A model generated the notes under the pieces. It had not been told where the DNA came from. It worked only from the letters and a program-made list of their open reading frames with translations, and ran no database searches. DNA of 8,217 bases, from assembly GCA_900315975.1 (NCBI GenBank), contig ONBA01000055.1, positions 1 to 8,217 of the forward strand, given 5' to 3'. Position numbers and translations under genes: made by a program. Source of the DNA: an uncultured Ruminococcus sp. Lineage in GTDB: Bacteria > Bacillota_A > Clostridia > Oscillospirales > Ruminococcaceae. Within the stretch, counting starts at the first letter, position 1. Each line of letters opens with the position of its first letter. Shown piece by piece: positions 6,231 through 8,217 of the stretch.

Positions 6231-6300
6231 GACTTTTTTTCAGAGGCTCGAGTCGATAAAACCACCGATTAATATCAGCTTTGTTACTTACATTATAACA

Positions 6301-6795
6301 CTAAAAATCTTTATGTACAAATGGTGCGCAGCAACGTTGAGTCAAGCTAAGTCTGTAATCCTTGCCATTTTCAATACAGAATGCTACTATCTCTATGCGT
6401 TCTTCCCTGGTGGTTTTTCTGCCTTTATTCATGGTAATTCTTTTTTCCGAGCTTGTACGCTCCTTTAAATCTTTACCACTATTATAGCATGAAATCCATC
6501 TTTGTAAAATTATTTTTGATCTAATTTTGTATTTAGCACAAATTTCATTTAAACTTGATTTCAGTGACAGATATTCTTTCACTGCTTGAAGTTTGGTTTC
6601 AACTGAATAATTCCTGTTTGATCCGGATTCCTTAACCGCATCTATTTCTTCAGTTTTTGCAATTCTTACATACGCTCTTAAAGTTTCATGGTTTATTCCG
6701 TATTTGGGAGCGATTTGCTTACAGCCTCCATTTCCATTTTGAACATCTTGTACAGCTGCAATACGTTCCTCATCAGTTAATTTCCTTCGTGACAT
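6301..6795 (-). pseudogene. Truncated IS3/IS150-type transposase orfA
   Basis: The 164-codon frame starts MSRRKLTDEERIAAV and holds helix-turn-helix units typical of IS150-group OrfA: about residues 5-48 (CKQIAPKYGINHETLRAYV), about 63-105 (VETKLQAVKEY, EICAKYKIRSKIILQRW), and the beginning of a third, TTREERIEIVAFCIENGKDYRL (128-149). Normal relatives continue with a third recognition helix and the leucine-zipper region, then orfB by -1 frameshift. Here the sequence after residue 149 (about 6348) is unrelated and stops 15 codons later, so the gene is broken and cannot encode an active transposase alone. The start ATG has AAGGGGG (6809-6803) 7 nt upstream. Production of a DNA-binding fragment remains possible. 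Confidence 0.75.
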
Positions 6796-6803
6796 AAAAT
6801 TAC

Positions 6804-6846
6804 CCCCTTAGAATTTCCACACTTTTTGTGTGTCTACTCTAAGGGG
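6804..6846 (-). promoter_or_regulatory. Hairpin that would hide the orfA Shine-Dalgarno
   Basis: On the minus strand CCCCTTAGA (6846-6838) pairs perfectly with TCTAAGGGG (6812-6804). Inside it CACAC (6832-6828) pairs with GTGTG (6822-6818) around a 5-base loop. The 3' arm contains most of the orfA Shine-Dalgarno. A transcript entering from outside would fold and block translation. One starting near 6840 would lack most of the 5' arm and leave the site free. Confidence 0.55.
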
Positions 6847-6873
6847 ATTATATCAAGAACCTGCGGCTTTCAA
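6847..6873 (-). promoter_or_regulatory. Possible promoter abutting the IS end
   Basis: On the minus strand TATAAT (6852-6847) is preceded by TGA, an extended -10. A TTGAAA (6873-6868) lies 15 bp upstream, which is short spacing. The expected start near 6840 falls within the hairpin before orfA. Confidence 0.4.
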
Positions 6874-6881
6874 CTTATTCA

Positions 6882-6974
6882 TCATCTTTTTATAATTTCA
6901 TTCAGATAACCTCCGGTAATTATACCTGATGGCAAAGCTAAGAATGTCATATACCGCAAGTTTTGCAGTGCCCG
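6882..6974 (-). pseudogene. Remnant resembling the C-terminal S6 end of an ion channel
   Basis: The minus-strand frame ending in TGA at 6882 reads LALPSGIITGGYLNEIIKR (6941-6885). This fits the pattern at the end of bacterial voltage-gated K+/ion-transport channels (roughly GIGxxALPxGIIxxGFxxEI). The bases just upstream (6942-6974) read RALQNL and then lose the expected transmembrane S6 pattern, as if small indels had broken the frame. No start codon, pore signature (TVGYG) or RBS belongs to it. It could be a decayed channel tail left by an insertion or deletion; the match is short, so chance is possible. Confidence 0.35.
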
Positions 6975-7011
6975 CGAGAAAGTAGATTTAGTTTAATTTC
7001 TTCATTTGACT

Positions 7012-8217
7012 TTACAGATTTGCGCGTTTATACAGTGTGACTTCTGAGAAAGTGATACTGCCTGTCTGCTCTCCAATCATAAATACGATTTCTGCATCTT
7101 CCGTCGGTTCGTTCAGATCAAAAGTTTCCAGAGTTGTTTCAGAATCTGTCGTGCCGCTTGCATAGACCGTTTTCGGATCGTTGATACTGCGGACTTCATA
7201 CGGGATTTTGCCTTTCGATCCCGCTGCCTTGAAACTCAGCTCATATTTGCCAGCCGGCAGAACCAGATCAGGCATATATACAGTGATCGATTCCGGTGAA
7301 TTGCCTGCTGCTGAGATATTGACGTTCATAGAGCGGTTCCACTCAGCATAGTAAGGCCAGGCGTTTGCTCCGCTTTCAGTAATAATATCAGATTCCAGTT
7401 TGCTGTCCGCTGCAAGGTCAATACCGATTTTATCCGACGGTCTGCCGAGGACGGTCGAGATCTTGTCCGCCAGCAGATATGCATTTTTTTCATGAGTCTT
7501 TGATGAGGGATGCCAGTCTGCACCGAGATCGTTCATATCCTGTACCGGCGATTCATAACAGGTGATCTTCGGATCGCCAATTTCATTGACTGCCTCGTAA
7601 AGCTCCTGATATTCGGCACCTCGCGTTTCCAGCTCCTTTGATGCATAGGAATCATCGTTTGTGCCGAGATTCAGCACGATCACATCTGCCGGATTTTTTG
7701 AGAAATCCCATTGGGTCTGATAATCCTTAGGTTTACCGACCATCTCATAATAAGGCGGAACGAGCGAATCAATATTCTTTGTCCCGTCATTTGTATAGCC
7801 GGAAACGATTCCGTGACCGCTGTAACATACCGCGCTGTAATCAGCATCAAGAAGCTGAGCTGTAAGATAGGCATATGACAGCGTGAAATTCTCAGTCGCT
7901 GTCGAGAAGCTTTCATACTGTGATCCTGCTTCAACACCGTATGCACAGGTGATCGAATCTCCTATGAACTCGATCATCAGTTCCTTTTTTGGTGTAGGTT
8001 TAACAGGAGTCGATGAAGACGATGTGACTGTGAGATCCTTTACTCCAATACAGCCGTTATTTGCTTCTGAAAGATGAATTATTTTGACTGCGGCGGTTCG
8101 TGATGCTGTTCCGCTGAAGAGCTTGACTGTCTGCTCCTTTTCTCCCATTACAACATCTTTAACGAGCTTACCGTCCACATAAACGCCATAACGCGGACGG
8201 TATTTTTCATCTGAATT
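7012..8217 (-). CDS. CE2-like SGNH carbohydrate esterase with C-terminal beta-domain (5' partial)
   Basis: The open frame runs off the window; 401 codons are visible, so the true start and any signal peptide lie beyond 8217. The visible N-terminus (RYGVYVDGKLV, then LSEANNGCIGVKDL) matches the jelly-roll domain of CE2 acetyl-xylan / glucomannan esterases. A Ser/Thr/Pro linker (8025-7981) follows. The SGNH domain then shows FIGDSITCAYG with the catalytic Ser at 7956-7954, a GHG oxyanion block, NLGTNDDS, and GADWHPS with the catalytic His at 7512-7510. The family should remove acetyl groups from plant polysaccharides outside the cell. About 140 further residues form a beta-rich, CBM4/9-like module; no dockerin is seen at this end. 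Between GAEYQELYEAV and NEIGDPKITCYESP the fold appears to lack about 35-40 residues found in CE2 relatives, so activity is uncertain. Confidence 0.82.
   Translation of the reverse strand, partial: NSDEKYRPRYGVYVDGKLVKDVVMGEKEQTVKLFSGTASRTAAVKIIHLSEANNGCIGVKDLTVTSSSSTPVKPTPKKELMIEFIGDSITCAYGVEAGSQYESFSTATENFTLSYAYLTAQLLDADYSAVCYSGHGIVSGYTNDGTKNIDSLVPPYYEMVGKPKDYQTQWDFSKNPADVIVLNLGTNDDSYASKELETRGAEYQELYEAVNEIGDPKITCYESPVQDMNDLGADWHPSSKTHEKNAYLLADKISTVLGRPSDKIGIDLAADSKLESDIITESGANAWPYYAEWNRSMNVNISAAGNSPESITVYMPDLVLPAGKYELSFKAAGSKGKIPYEVRSINDPKTVYASGTTDSETTLETFDLNEPTEDAEIVFMIGEQTGSITFSEVTLYKRANL

Larger units (their letters stand above)
6153..6837 (-). mobile_element. Internally deleted IS3/IS150-like element (boundaries tentative)
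   Basis: A truncated orfA lies between two possible ends: TATACAC (6153-6159) followed by a CCCC run, and GTGTCTA (6830-6836) preceded by an A/T-rich arm. These are inverted relative to each other with one mismatch in seven. No orfB (DDE domain) is present and no clear target duplication is visible. The region is visibly richer in A and T than its neighbours. The orfA identity is fairly safe; the ends are not. Confidence 0.35.

Noticed and set aside
6292..6297. Minus-strand extended -10 (TGTTATAAT) just after the orfA stop
   Set aside because: The -35 is poor and only short frames follow (ending at about 6233) with no recognisable product.
1..8217. CRISPR array, tRNA or rRNA genes
   Set aside because: No regularly spaced direct repeats, no tRNA cloverleaf and no rRNA signature seen on either strand.

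Overview
The window looks like chromosomal DNA of a Gram-positive, low-to-mid GC gut or rumen Firmicute, most likely Ruminococcus or a close Oscillospiraceae relative. The reasons are strong purine-rich Shine-Dalgarno sites (AGGAGG type), consensus TTGACA/TATAAT promoters, a cytoplasmic GH13 glycosidase, and a modular CE2-type SGNH esterase with a Ser/Thr/Pro linker, as in fibre and starch degraders. The genus is inferred from gene content, not proven.

Layout. Bases 1-244 hold an imperfect palindrome, a near-consensus promoter and a 5' leader hairpin. A plus-strand GH13 alpha-amylase-family gene follows (245-1555), ending at a strong, probably bidirectional terminator (1561-1599). Converging on that terminator is a minus-strand operon read from 6.08 kb down to 1.6 kb: a GNAT acetyltransferase (5984-5523), an 855-residue protein joining a P-loop-less KaiC/RecA-like domain to a PEP-synthase-type ATP-grasp domain (5504-2937), and a FUSC/ArAE-type membrane protein fused to a HAD-like domain that has lost its catalytic residues (TTG start at 2884, stop at 1610). 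The operon promoter (6048-6076) matches TTGACA-17-TATAAT exactly, and a perfect 9+6+9 palindrome overlaps its -35 box.

From about 6.1 to 7.0 kb lies an AT-richer, decayed stretch. It holds a nested inverted repeat, a truncated IS3/IS150-type orfA whose Shine-Dalgarno lies in a hairpin, and a short remnant resembling the S6 end of an ion channel. From 7012 to the window edge a partial minus-strand gene encodes a CE2-like carbohydrate esterase with a C-terminal beta-rich, probably carbohydrate-binding domain; the SGNH fold seems to lack an internal block.

The most unusual signal is non-coding. A near-identical 17-nt sequence opening a GC-rich stem-loop sits before the Shine-Dalgarno of three different genes (GH13, FUSC-HAD, GNAT), and in two of them the similarity runs on to the Shine-Dalgarno. 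It looks like a recurring 5'-leader element. The second point is that the operon pairs two multi-domain proteins that each carry an apparently inactivated enzyme fold, so it may be a sensing or regulatory system and not a catabolic one.
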